DNA from: Wuchereria bancrofti
Taxonomy: Eukaryota; Nematoda; Chromadorea; Rhabditida; Onchocercidae
Assembly: GCA_005281725.1 (NCBI GenBank)
Contig: SSBO01000007.1
Span: 2,176,402-2,240,401, forward strand
Length of the DNA stretch: 64,000 bases
Direction: 5' to 3'
Each line of letters starts with the position of its first letter. Within the stretch, counting starts at the first letter, position 1. Below, one piece after another: positions 49,501 to 60,545 of this stretch. The position numbers and the translations under genes are program-made. Under the pieces are notes generated by a model, which did not search any database, was not told the origin of the DNA, and saw only the letters and a list, made by a program, of their open reading frames with translations.

Positions 49501-52500
49501 TGAATGGTGATGATGAAGAGAATGATTCATTTGGTATGAAAAGCTTGCAAGGAGCGGTGACATTAAATGATGAAGATAAACATTTGATGCTTTCCAGCGA
49601 TGTCACCATTGCACCCGAACCTTTAACCTTGTCAGAAACTAGAAAGCTGGATGGAGGAAACCTAGTATACTGTCAAGTTTGTGGTTTACACAGGTTTGTT
49701 CATGAATTTGTGTGATCTATTCATTAGTATTGCTAATATTTGATATGACATTTCGTAAAGAATAATGTAATTGGGGTGCTGACTTTGCAAACTTTTTTTG
49801 TGTTTAACAAACGAATCAGCAGTGACAAAATCGATTTAAAACAGGGGGAACGATTTCGACAAAAATTTCCAATCTTAAAAATAATTTTTATATTACAAAT
49901 TTGCACATTTTGTCATTTTAACGATATACTTATAGTTGCATATCCTACTATCTCCCCTTTTTCAAAGCCTATTTACAGATTTTGAATTAAGCAAATTGAA
50001 TTACTGTAGTGAAATAATGGTTGATTTTGGTCAACTGATTTAAGATTATTTTATTGTGTTAATTGACAGGAAAATAAGAAAATTCACTTTATTACCTGCA
50101 GCACTGATTTCTGCAATGTTACCAACAACCAGGTTAACAACCTGCATATTTCTGTTCATTGTGTTATTCTGTTAAGAATTAGTTACTGAAATTTTTATTG
50201 CAAAAATTGAGTTTAATCATTTATTCCTTTCTAAAGATTGTGTAACTATTTTTATAATAAATTCACATGATTCTCGATTAATATGTGTTCATTTGTCTGA
50301 TCTGTAGTTCGGAAAATGCTGCACACGTATCGCCTGTCTGTAGTTTGTTAAATTTCAGAGTTTTCTATGTTCATTGTTGCATGAATTTTCCAGACTTTGG
50401 CATCATGTTATGACATTCGGGCCAAAAATGGCACAATTACGAGTTACCGTTGATCAGTTCGCTGCTGGCGGCGTCCCCACCTCAATTGAACAGTGGACAA
50501 AATTATTTGAATACCGTGCTGCTGCTGCTGCTGCAAAAAATAGTGAAAGTTCCTCGGAAAATCTGTGTGAGGCGTGCGCAGTATTTTTCGAATTCGATGA
50601 TCATTTAAGTCTGTTCCATTATGATACCGATATTTCTCATTTCAGTGAACTCGGTTTATTTTTTTCGAAATAGAGACTTTTTCAACACATGAACATGTTA
50701 GCTACTGAACATTTAAAGATTCACAAATGTTCGTGAATGGAAAAGAAAAATAGAATGCATAAAAAAATCTTTTATATTTTACAGAACAAAAGGCTGCATT
50801 GCTTCAAGAAATGGTGGAACGAATTGAAAAAAGAAGCATAAGAAAAAAGTGCACTAAAAGTTTAGTGCAAATGGAGGCTAAGGACTGGGACCAAGATTTA
50901 GTGTACCGAGCATTTTTCAAAAATATGACAATAGTTACTAAAAGTTAGTTAATCTGGAAATAATAATGAAGAGTTTTGGATTTATAAAGTTTTACTGAGT
51001 ATTACTGGTAGAATCTTTTCAGATTCTTCTGGGATCCAAAAGAAAATTGATGATAGTTCTCATGTTGAAGTGTCAAGAAATAAACTCGAATTCGAAGAAT
51101 GTTCGGAAAAGTTCTTATGGTTACCAGCAGTGAAGACTTCACAGGTTTTTTTTGAATATATGTTTGAATTAGATAAATGATTCATGGATAAATCACTATT
51201 TATGAGCAGGAATAGTTCTTTTATGTTGGCTAGTAGACGGGATTTCTTGATTTTGCTACTGATGGATGATTTTGCTTTAAACATCAGATAAAGTAATTCG
51301 ACTTCGTGTTTTCATACGTAACAATCAGAATAAAATGCATTTGCACTTTTTCTAACAATGAATTTCATTCTAATGGTCGATACATATGAAAATAGCTTTT
51401 AATTTTAATCGTAGTATAGTTTTAAAAATTTAAGAATCTGATATAAACCATTATTAAAACCTTTCATTACATCTGATTATAGCTTCTACTATGTATGCGT
51501 TATTGTGAAGGCCTCAGTACAGTTTTCGAATTTCTGAAGAACAATAAAAAATTGGCGTCATGTTTAACTATAGAGGATTGGCAGTGGCTTGCTATTATGA
51601 AAGCATACGAGTGTAATAGGTCTTTCAACCTATTGCCAAAAGAGGTAAGATTTCTGTGAAGTAAAGTTTGGTATTAATTTAATTGGCTTCCTTTAATTCA
51701 TAGTTTTCGCATCAGTAGGTGTGGAGGTGTATAGTAATTGTAGTTTTTTGGTTTTTATGTTTGTGTATGCTGCGGATCAACTAATTAACGGTAAATTTTC
51801 GGTGTTATCAGCAGAAGTTTGGTAAAATTCGGGATTACGGCATGTATGTACATACGAAATCCTATTTTGTTTCAGCAGTGCTCACTCCACATCCATGTTT
51901 TTCCATATTTGTACAACCATTTTCGTGGATTGCTGCATTCGACACCGTATTTGGTATTTTGAATTGTTCCAGGTCATCAATGATTTGTTAACAGAGCTCA
52001 AGATTTCAACAGTTGAAGATGTTGGAGCTGTTTCGTCAGCATCAGCTCTCGACGGTTCTGGTATGGTCAACAGCTCAAAATCATTGAATGGAAGTCTAAC
52101 TATTTCAGTTGATGGGTTAGTGTCCATGGTTTGGTTTTTTTTTTTGCTACTCAGTTTTTTTTTCTTGGGCAGGAAATAATTCTTACCATTATCCTGTTTC
52201 TTTTTTTTTTAATTTTAAGTCACTTTTAGCAATTGTACTTGCTGTACACTACCGCTGAAAATGCGAGTGACGCATGACGACGGCAATATTATAGTATTTC
52301 GTTGTGGTAAGTGCTCGGACGTTATTTAGAAAATATTTTTGTTTCACTGAACCCACTTAGTGTTTTGTAGAATGAATGAATGCCAGTTAAATATTGTCAC
52401 ACTATGGTGAACATAGTTGTAGTGGCTTGACAGTATTGCAAATCTTTCAGAAGGTTTATCAAGTGCTTACCTAACGGTCGGCGTCATGTCACATTAGGCT

Positions 52501-52817
52501 ATGGCTAATTGGACTAAGCTTGTTTTAAATGAATTTCGCAAATTACTATTTGTTGGCTAAATCTCTATTGCAGACAAAATGTTTTAGGTCATTTGTACCA
52601 TCAAATTTGTCTTCGTGAAGCAAATTTAGCACAGTGCTTACGGTGTGAACTAGAACGAAGACGCCATAGTCATAAAAAACAACAGATAGGCGGTAGAGTT
52701 GATGCAACTAATTCATCACATTCATCGTCTGCCAAAAATTCACGACATTTACCGAGCAAAGCTTTACGCACAGTTGTCACTTCGTCTCCGAATGTAAAAA
52801 TGCTACAAAGGACGTAA
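43508..52817 (+). CDS. HPS5: HPS5-like BLOC-2 subunit with C-terminal RING-H2-like finger
   Basis: Model of 25 exons, about 1,232 codons plus stop: 43508-43666, 43982-44134, 44313-44442, 44773-44879, 45008-45154, 45462-45658, 45843-46001, 46315-46409, 46478-46636, 46795-46916, 47022-47118, 47185-47294, 47459-47551, 47677-47784, 48103-48207, 48690-48860, 49071-49249, 49430-49693, 50394-50644, 50785-50943, 51023-51144, 51483-51644, 51973-52115, 52230-52306, 52588-52817. The N-terminal third is WD-like (HYLAVGSTSGTVYLFSR, KYLATASKRGSLTITVL, SKVYAGDTKGRISR) and follows human HPS5 closely around LLASTLTRCCVCD and FASRPSGRLWEANGRGV. The block EKAVEKLHWRQCYSQAR matches the HPS5 segment after the propeller, and LTIEDWQWLAIMKAYE and SLNGSLTISVD match its C-terminal part. 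BLOC-2 (HPS3/5/6) directs tubular carriers to lysosome-related organelles, such as gut granules in nematodes. Human HPS5 has about 1,129 residues. Exon ends at 46916 and 49249 are the least certain. Confidence 0.88.
50518..50534 (+). repeat. GCT trinucleotide repeat coding for poly-Ala in the HPS5-like gene
   Basis: Five GCT units followed by GCA encode six alanines after LFEYR in exon 50394-50644. The run is in frame and probably length-variable. Confidence 0.85.
52230..52680 (+). other. RING-H2-like zinc finger at the C-terminus of the HPS5-like protein
   Basis: Across the last intron (exons 52230-52306 and 52588-52817) the residues give C-x2-C (in NCTCC), 19 residues, C-x-H-x2-H-x2-C (CGHLYHQIC), 8 residues, then C-x2-C (CLRC). 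This fits the C3H2C3 RING-H2 spacing. Basic, Ser-rich sequence follows to the stop. RINGs at the end of propeller/solenoid proteins are typical of Vps8, Vps18 and Vps41. As I recall the human HPS5 sequence, it lacks this cluster. Confidence 0.8.
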
Positions 52818-54164
52818 TGTGAGCTTTTTCAAGAAATGAAAATATGCTATCATATTTCTTCCTGAAACGGTCACGACTGCTGAACCAGTCCAGTATGAAG
52901 CGCAAATGTGGTACGAGAAAGCAATTGTTACGTTACTCTGTCGTACTACCTCCTACTTGCAAGATGTCAGTAAAATTATCGCTGCCCAATGTTAATGCAA
53001 ATAAGATCAACGTTGTTTTGCTACCGTTTCTCTCAACTGCGGAAAATCCCAGTTTTTGGGATGTTTCTATTTCGGCTATCCCATTTTCATAGTGTCTTTT
53101 AGTTTTATGGAACGAAAATATTTGAAGACTTCTTTAGAAGTATTCAATATGCTTTTTAAACCTTTGTTTTATTATAGATATTTAATGTATGAAGATATGG
53201 AGTCCTGATTTTTCCATCGAAGATGATGTATGGAAGAATTGAATTTCCAACTGTGCCATTTTTCGAGGCCTCCCTTGAGTCTAAACACTTTTAGCTGTTA
53301 CTCGTGCATGCAAAAGCATGTTTGGAGTATATTTTCCATTTTAAAACTACAACCTATAAGTTACGTCTGAGAATGACTATCCAACTTCCCTTCATGTTTG
53401 CGTTGTTTGTGACATCAGTGAATCTAACATTTATTTCCTATAGAAATACGGGGATCGTTATACTTATATAACTACTCTTGCATCGCTTTACTACTTCCTG
53501 CTTCATAGCTTTCATTTCTCTTCGCTCGTGTTTATTAACTTTATAGTTGTTTTTATAGTAAAGTAGGAGTTTCGACAGCTCCATGTATTTTCTTTCATAT
53601 TGGCTTCTTCGTTACGGTTTTCCCTGAAAATTTGATACCCAAACAGTTATTTTCAGTGATGTTTAATTTGTTGAGTGCCTTTTTGGTTATTTAGCCGAGC
53701 AATACTACTATAAATTATGAATTTGAGCACATCTTTATCATTTCTGTGGCTCTTTCTAAACAGCACAAATGCTGACTTTATAATGAAATGTCTCAGCAAT
53801 CGCAATACAACTCAATCGTTCTTTTTTTCTTTCAGAAATCGTGTGAAATTTGCGGTCTAATTTGAAATGATAAGGTAAACATTTGGTTTTACATTCTTTA
53901 AAAAATATAAATAAAATCATTGGAAGCATCCCAAACATTCCAAACAGTAATGGACCGAACCGTAATTGGAATAAAGGACATGAATGGCAAAGGGATCATT
54001 CTGAGCATTTAAACTGAATTCCATACAGACGGGAGTAAAGCATATAATAGAAATCCTGAATTGAGTTTCAAGTTTAGGAAATCATCAGTAACCTGATTGC
54101 GGGTTTGACTTTTGGAAGATCTCTTTATAGGATGGTAAATACGAATAAAATTAATTCTGAGCTC
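52818..54164. other. Convergent intergenic region between the HPS5-like and derlin genes
   Basis: It should hold the 3' UTRs of both genes. AATAAA at 53910-53915 (+) and TTTATT at 53531-53536 (AATAAA on the minus strand) are the candidate signals I noticed. If both are used, the two 3' UTRs would overlap in antisense over about 380 bases. A plus-strand ORF at 52844-53092 shows no family resemblance. Confidence 0.45.
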
Positions 54165-55656
54165 TCAGTCTGGACCACCCAACGGACGGCCCTGCCCCCA
54201 GTTATGTCTAACTGTTCCACCGTCACCTGTGTTTGTTCTTCTATATGATGGCGCCTGACCAAATCCATGTACGATGTTGGTCCGACTTGGGAACCATCTG
54301 TACCTACAAAAAGGTAAAACTAAAGAAATTATTTAAGACCCAACAAACTAGTTAATTGCTGATGACTTGTATTGTCACACGAATTAGGGAAGGTAAAGCA
54401 CAATATCCAAATTATATGAATATTAATAACGCGGAAAGATCAATGATCAGATTTAATCGAGATATTGAAGGATGTCGTATAGAAAAATAAAAAACTTCAA
54501 ATTGATAAGAAACTAAGAATTTTCATACCATAGGAAAATTTTTTGGTAGTGAATTTTCACAGGCCAGTATAAATAACTAAATTAGGATCACAAGACCATA
54601 GGCCACCCATAACTGTGTATGGAACTTACAAGATTTGTGGTGTTTGCAAAAAAGCGCGACCGCCGAAATCCTGCGGGTATTTGAATGTTATGAAATAGTA
54701 AGCATGTCCAACGAGAATTCCGATTAGTTCATTCATACCACCTCCTCGAAGAACTATATTGAAACCGACAAGTATCCATGGCAAATACATTGCTTTAAAT
54801 TGTGTTCCAAACCAAAACTGTACAATTTGGTCTCTGTTCATTTGGCACCATATGTACAATACGCTAAGAACCATTGGTTCCAGCAGGAAATACACACCAG
54901 CAGCCAGGCATATTACCTAAAAATGAATATGACAGAAGTTGCAACTCTGATTTTTATTATGGATTTGCAAGCAACAGCTAATTTAGAAAAGTCCATTGCA
55001 ATATAAAGAAGCTGGATTGAAAAACTTCATAAAACTTTCCTGAAGCCTATAAAGATATTATTCTTGGGACCTTTCATTTTACATTTATAATGGTTAAGGC
55101 TCTTAGCTGCATGAAGAACTAACGGTGCAAATGATCCAGTTGAAAATAAGCATCGAAAGATAGTCGGCTGGTCGACCATCAAAGACTCCAGTTTCAATGC
55201 TACGAGAATAATTATACATGAAATACAGCATTAATAGCCAGTGAAAACCAGACGAAGGTGTTAATGGATAATAAAATAATGCTGTCACTGGTCGCCATAT
55301 CTGAAACAGTATGTAATAAAATGAAAGGTAATTCCTTCCTTTCATTTTGTAGTGGTGACTATTACAATAACAAAAGAATACAATGTGTCATCCTCCAAAA
55401 CTACTTGTTCGAAACACAGAATTAATTCTTGATTGTAGCTTTAATTAATTGCATCTAAATTCAATTAAATACAGACTCCAAAGGTCCTATTTAAAACATA
55501 AACCTGAAATTTGTGGAAAAATAGATTCCATTCAAGAAGCATTAAGCTGGGGCTAAACAAACCAAATCGGCCCAATAGCGGCAAAACGACACTTCCGGTA
55601 AACCAGTATCTAGTGATTTCTGGTACACCAAAATACCAGTCCGAGAATTCAGACAT
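54165..55656 (-). CDS. cup-2: Derlin-1 (rhomboid pseudoprotease of the ERAD retrotranslocon)
   Basis: Four exons on the minus strand: 55656-55504, 55300-55124, 54916-54630 and 54303-54165, giving 251 codons plus TGA, the same length as human Derlin-1. The start MSEFSDWYFGVPEITRYWF matches the derlin N-terminus. IWRPVTALFYYPL carries the WR motif of the first loop, and SIETGVFDGRPADYLSMLIF, MNRDQIVQFWFGTQFKAMYL and NELIGILVGHAYYF (GxxxG) follow family order; several membrane segments are evident. The catalytic Ser/His of active rhomboids are absent, as expected. The tail ends RHNWGQGRPLGGPD, a SHP-like box for p97/VCP. Derlin-1 sits with HRD1 and HERP in the ER membrane and helps pull misfolded proteins to the cytosol. 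cup-2 is the C. elegans name for derlin-1. Confidence 0.97.
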
Positions 55657-57558
55657 TCCGTATCAAAACTACCTGAAGCGGAATTAGACATCAGTGAGGA
55701 CGAAATATCTATCAGTATTGCTTGAAACACCATGTATTGAAATATATTCAAATTATATTCATGAGCATGAAATTCCACTCTCAATGAAATTAAAGAAAAC
55801 TGACCGTCGAATTTAAAAAAATCCCTAATAAAATTGAAAACGCATTTAAAATTTAAGAGATTTAGAGATTGATCACAAGGAGTGATCAGTCGTTTAGTAT
55901 AAAAGCAAGTTTGTGTTAGGTAATTACTACCGAAAATCTAAGTGTAAATACATCGCGCACAGCAATACGTCTACGTTTCAAATCACGGCACCTACCCATA
56001 GCCTACCACAGAAAATTGAAAATCCATAAGGACGGGTCATATTTTACCTTATCTCACGTGTCACATTTTGATGGGCAGGAGTGCAAGGTGTGACTTGGTC
56101 GATCTCCTGACAGCGATCGAAGGACGTTTGTTAGTGTAATTCTCTCCCATGTTACGTTGTTGACGAGATTATTCTTGAATTCCATTCTAAGGAACCTTTC
56201 AAAGTAAATGTACTGCCAGTTGCCCTGTTTTCCTAGTCGTGAATTGCAAGATTATCCTAATTCCTATTAATTCATGGAAGAACATCACTAGATTATTGCA
56301 TATTTCCAACCTTAAAACTCTGTACTATTTCGTATTATAATTATACTATCGCCTGAATATGAATGAGTTTAGTTCAGTGAATATTTATTAGTTCTTTAAT
56401 TCCAGCTATTAACTAAAGGTGGGAATGACAAGTGACATATATTTAGAAATATCTAACAAAGGTAGATCTTACATCAATTTGATGTGCAAGCAATTTGAAT
56501 ACATAAATTACTATGTATCTTAGTAATTTCCTAAACAAATTTCGTTTAAAATTGAGTTGAAGTTGCCTTTCAACAAAATGATTTAAATTGCATATTTTGA
56601 TCGGGCTTAGTATGTGACAGGTACGAGTTGATAACATTCAAATGATTTTGGCAAGATTTCTTTTCTGTAATATTTTCTTTAATGGAATTTCTTGTTGGAA
56701 TGACTCCATCGCAGTTGTAAATTGTGTGATACTTTGTTAGGTTCTTCTAAAACTAGTTTTTCTTCAGTTCTTGTTTTCATTTCACTTTTTTCTCTTCAAG
56801 AAAATATTTATGAAAATATTCCTGGAAGTTGTATTGAATTTTATGCCATGCAATGACTACCATACAGTTTTGTAGTAATATACTCGTATGATATGACTAA
56901 TTAAAATGTATGGTTCATAGTAAGTATCGTGAAGCGTTTTAAGAAAAGGGTGTAGAACGTTTGACATATTTCACCCTGACAGAATATTTGGCAGAAGGGA
57001 ATCTCTTTCTTGGTAGAAGGGAACCACTAATTGTTAGCTTCTCTCATTTACAATTCTCTAAGTTTGATCTTTGCAAAATGTATGTTCCGTAACATTTCTG
57101 GCTTATTTCGGAAGTAGTTACGTTATATCAAACTGCAGTATCACATAACCCAAGCTTTCCTTATTTTCACATTCCATGATTTCACATTCCTAGTTGATTA
57201 CATGCTTTTCTGCATATTCGTTTTTCACAGCTACTATATATAATTTTGAATGTTTATACAAATTTTCGGGAAAAACTGGTAAAGGATTGGTAAATAAAAG
57301 ACATAATATAGGTATATGGGGAGACAGTTTACATAATAGGCCTTCTGTATGCTAGTGTAAGAGTGCATGATGCATTTTAAACATTTATTATTTAATTTTA
57401 ATGGTACTCTTGAATTATTTGCTGATAGTCTTCATGTGCATATAGGATTGATAACTGACTAAATCAAATATCGGATATATTTATTTATGCATTTATATAT
57501 CTATACTTATATATTATATATTTATATTTATGTATTTATATATGTTTTAAGGAGGAGA
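55657..57558. other. Divergent intergenic region between derlin-1 and HERP
   Basis: The two genes point away from each other across 1.9 kb, so this stretch should hold both promoters. I see no coding sequence; the ORF at 56443-56637 is low-complexity. The sequence is very AT-rich near the HERP start, with TATAT-rich sequence from 57480 to 57547. I did not recognise a perfect ER-stress element (CCAAT-N9-CCACG), though short degenerate sites cannot be excluded by eye. Confidence 0.5.
57541..57558 (+). promoter_or_regulatory. Possible trans-splice acceptor just before the HERP start
   Basis: TATGTTTTAAG ends at 57551, seven bases before the ATG at 57559-57561. An acceptor-like sequence this close to a start is typical of spliced-leader addition in nematodes. 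It could also be the 3' end of an ordinary intron with a non-coding or coding 5' exon. Confidence 0.35.
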
Positions 57559-60200
57559 ATGACTAAATCGAATGATGAAAATGTCCGTTTGTTAATACGA
57601 TGTGCATTGCAATCATTCGACGATCTATCCATAAGTTGTCTTTCGTCGTGGACCGTTCTTCAACTCAAAGAAAAACTTGCTGTTGATTGTCCTTCGAAAC
57701 CGGTAGTTAGCTCCCGTTAATAGTACTTCACTTTTTGTTTGTTTTATTTTTGAAATGAAAATTCAGAAAGCTGGAAAAAGAAGCAAATCCGCATAGATAA
57801 TGAGGAAAAAATCGGAAATTATTTGCTCCCAGTTTTATTCGGCAATGAAGGGAGATAGATCTTAAATTTTATGACGAATTTCTCCATTGTTATCTTTACA
57901 AAATCATGTCTTTGACGTTTATTTAAACATTACTTTTCCAGGAAGCTAAAAGACAGCGTTTGATCTATGCTGGACATTGTTTGCATGATGAACATACCTT
58001 AAAGTCAGTGTTTGAACTTCGACCAATCGATGATGGAAATGTTCACGTGATACATCTTGTTTGTCCGCCCAAAGACTTTAATACTCACGTGGATGCAGCA
58101 ATGCTCAGAAGGCGTAATGCCAATCGTACACAGTTAATATTTTTCTTTTTCTGGAAAATTTTGAAATCGTTTGAAGTTCTGTTGGTAGAACTGTATTACT
58201 AATATTATCATTTTTTATTGTATTTGTTCTCATAGTGTTACAGAACAAGCTTAGCTTCTTTGGGAACTGCAGCAGAAGTACGGAATCATAATGTCAATGG
58301 TGCCTTCCCACTTTACACATATCCTTTATGGGCTAGTACTGCCCCTCAAGGACGTTTTGCTGCACCACAGTCAATGCTGGTTTCCTCAAGTTCTCACTTT
58401 CAAAGCGCATATCAAGCATACATGATTTCATACAACAATTAGTGAGTTTCAAACCTTTTCATAAACTCTAGAACTTTTCCGAATATTAAGAAAGGTTTTA
58501 CCTATGCAGGGACAAAATTACCTGTTTACTCTGTTATTATTTAGACACAGAGAGATAACTATAGTCTATTGTCAATTGTTCAAATGAAAAACTGAATGCT
58601 GTGTAATGCTTTCATTTTGCTTTAGCCTTCCTCAGAACCATTATTTGCATAAAAATTGAATATGTTGTAGCATGCGTCAGATGATATCTGCATTAGAAAA
58701 CAATTCCAATAGTCAACAAGCAGTGCTACAACCCCCACAACAAGCTAATCAACCGGAAGAGGCATGTTTCTCTTTTTTTGAATAACGCATTTTAAATCGA
58801 ATAAATACTATGAAAGCTATCAGCAACTGTTATCAATATAGTGTGTAAATTGATTTCTCCAGACCACGCATTTGCGCATGGTTTGGATGCCGAATCTCTA
58901 AAATATTGGATGATAGAGATTTCCTTTTATACTGTTTCATTTTATTCGATAATAGACATTGTTGGAGACACTTGGTCTTTAAATGAGGTATGGTTTTCAG
59001 AAGTGAGGTTATACTTTTTAGAATGCAGTCTCATTCCGTGATATATTCAATCTTCCATTCCCAAAAAAGTTTATTAGCTACTTTTGTCGCTGTTTGAATA
59101 TACCAATTTGCAATATATCTATTCAAACTTTTTATTTTATTTCTATAAAATACATTCCAAAGTAGTAGATAAACACCAAGCATATATCTAAGGTGACCTA
59201 AGCTATGAGTCATATGTTACATTATCTGAAAGTTCAAAGTTGTCGGATTTTAGGCTCTTGCTGGTGAACCAAATTTGGCTGCAGCACCTGCTGCAGGTGG
59301 TATAGTTCAAGAGGCAGTAGCTGGTGATGTGGATGGTCAGCAACGGGACTTTCTGGATGTCATTTACAAGGTACGTGAGATTCATCGGCAGTGCTGAGTC
59401 TTTTTCCGGGAATGATCAGCAGCGAAAATTTGAAGATAAAATCTGCAGAAAATATACTAAAAAACTTCTACAAGATTCACCATAGAAAATTCTAGGCAAT
59501 CCGGATGTGCTTTCTGATAATGTTGGTATATGTGTATTCATCTGCGGAACGATTTTTTGGTGTACTGATATTTATCTTACTGGTTTGGTTCATCCAAGCA
59601 AGACGTGAACGTAATAATCGTGAAAGAGCAAATAGAGAACTTGCTGCTGCCATTGATAATGTTCGTCAACCGCAACAGGTATTCCAAAGCTTAAGAAAAT
59701 TTTCTAAAAGAGAATTTTACTCTCTTTTGAACTGTCTGAAACATTCTACATACACCCAATCTTATAAGTAAGAAGAAAATGAAAGTTTGATTGTCAGCTT
59801 GATTGCACACTTATTATTTTTTTTTCTTCACCTGCTAGTTATTTGAAACTAATATACCATTTCTGAAATATTAATTACACTGTGCTCTTTTATGTATAAA
59901 TCCTGTAAATAATATTCATCCTTTCAATAATATTAAAAATTTTAGCAAAGGTAGCCTTAACTAGTGCCGAGAAAATTTCAAATCCTTGTGATAAAACGAA
60001 TCCTTTAGCCACTCCAGGCCGATGTGAATCAAGATTATGGTATAGAGGACATGAACGAAGTAGTGGCGACAGGAATTGATGAGGAGGAATCACGAGAACC
60101 GACTGCGTGGGTCGTTTTCTGGAGCACTTGCTACACGTTCATCACATCCTTTTTCTCATCACTTATTCCGGACAATCCACTGCCTGTTAATATCAATTAA
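57559..60200 (+). CDS. HERPUD: HERP/HERPUD homologue: ubiquitin-like ER-membrane protein of ERAD
   Basis: Seven exons: 57559-57702, 57942-58132, 58244-58441, 58671-58761, 59254-59370, 59496-59678 and 60018-60200, giving 368 codons plus TAA (human HERPUD1 has 391). Residues about 9-80 form a ubiquitin-like domain (LIRCALQSFDDLSI, SWTVLQLKEKL, RQRLIYAGHCLHDEHTLKSV). A low-complexity Gln/Ala/Pro middle follows. Near residue 265 comes the membrane hairpin region, MLVYVYSSAERFFGVLIF, which resembles the FLSILYFYSS segment of human HERP. The end YTFITSFFSSLIPDNPLP matches the conserved HERP C-terminus. HERP is an unfolded-protein-response target that assembles with HRD1 and derlins. The exon ending at 58761 needs a GC donor (GAG|GCATGT), and the 58132/58244 junction is the least certain. 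An acceptor-like TTTTAAG just upstream of the ATG may be a trans-splice site. Confidence 0.92.
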
Positions 60201-60539
60201 TTCTAAATATATTATTCTTTTTTCTTGTATAGTGTTTTAAAATAACTAACGAATGGCAAGGTATGTTTATGATTTAAGATTCATGGAAAAATATGTGTCC
60301 ATTTTGTAGATGTCAGTGATATAGTCTCTACCCGAGCTATATGCTTGCCTTATATTTCAGAGAGAAGAAATGAGATGAATACAAAAGATTCCGAGTCCCT
60401 TCAGTTTAAAATTCTGGGGAATAAATCATTTAAAATTATTAAGCGGATTGTGAAAACTGCTACGAATCTTTTTCATCGTTTATTTCAGTTCTAAATAGTG
60501 TCCTGCTAAAGTTGTAGACGCTCTTCTTTTTTCCATTTT

Positions 60540-60545
60540 AATAAA
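60540..60545 (+). terminator. Candidate polyadenylation signal of the HERP gene
   Basis: A perfect AATAAA lies 340 bases after the HERP stop codon, the first perfect hexamer downstream that I could see. Confidence 0.5.

Noticed and set aside
55657..57558. A perfect ER-stress response element shared by derlin-1 and HERP
   Set aside because: I did not find CCAAT-N9-CCACG by eye; only degenerate short matches would be possible, so no regulatory feature is claimed.
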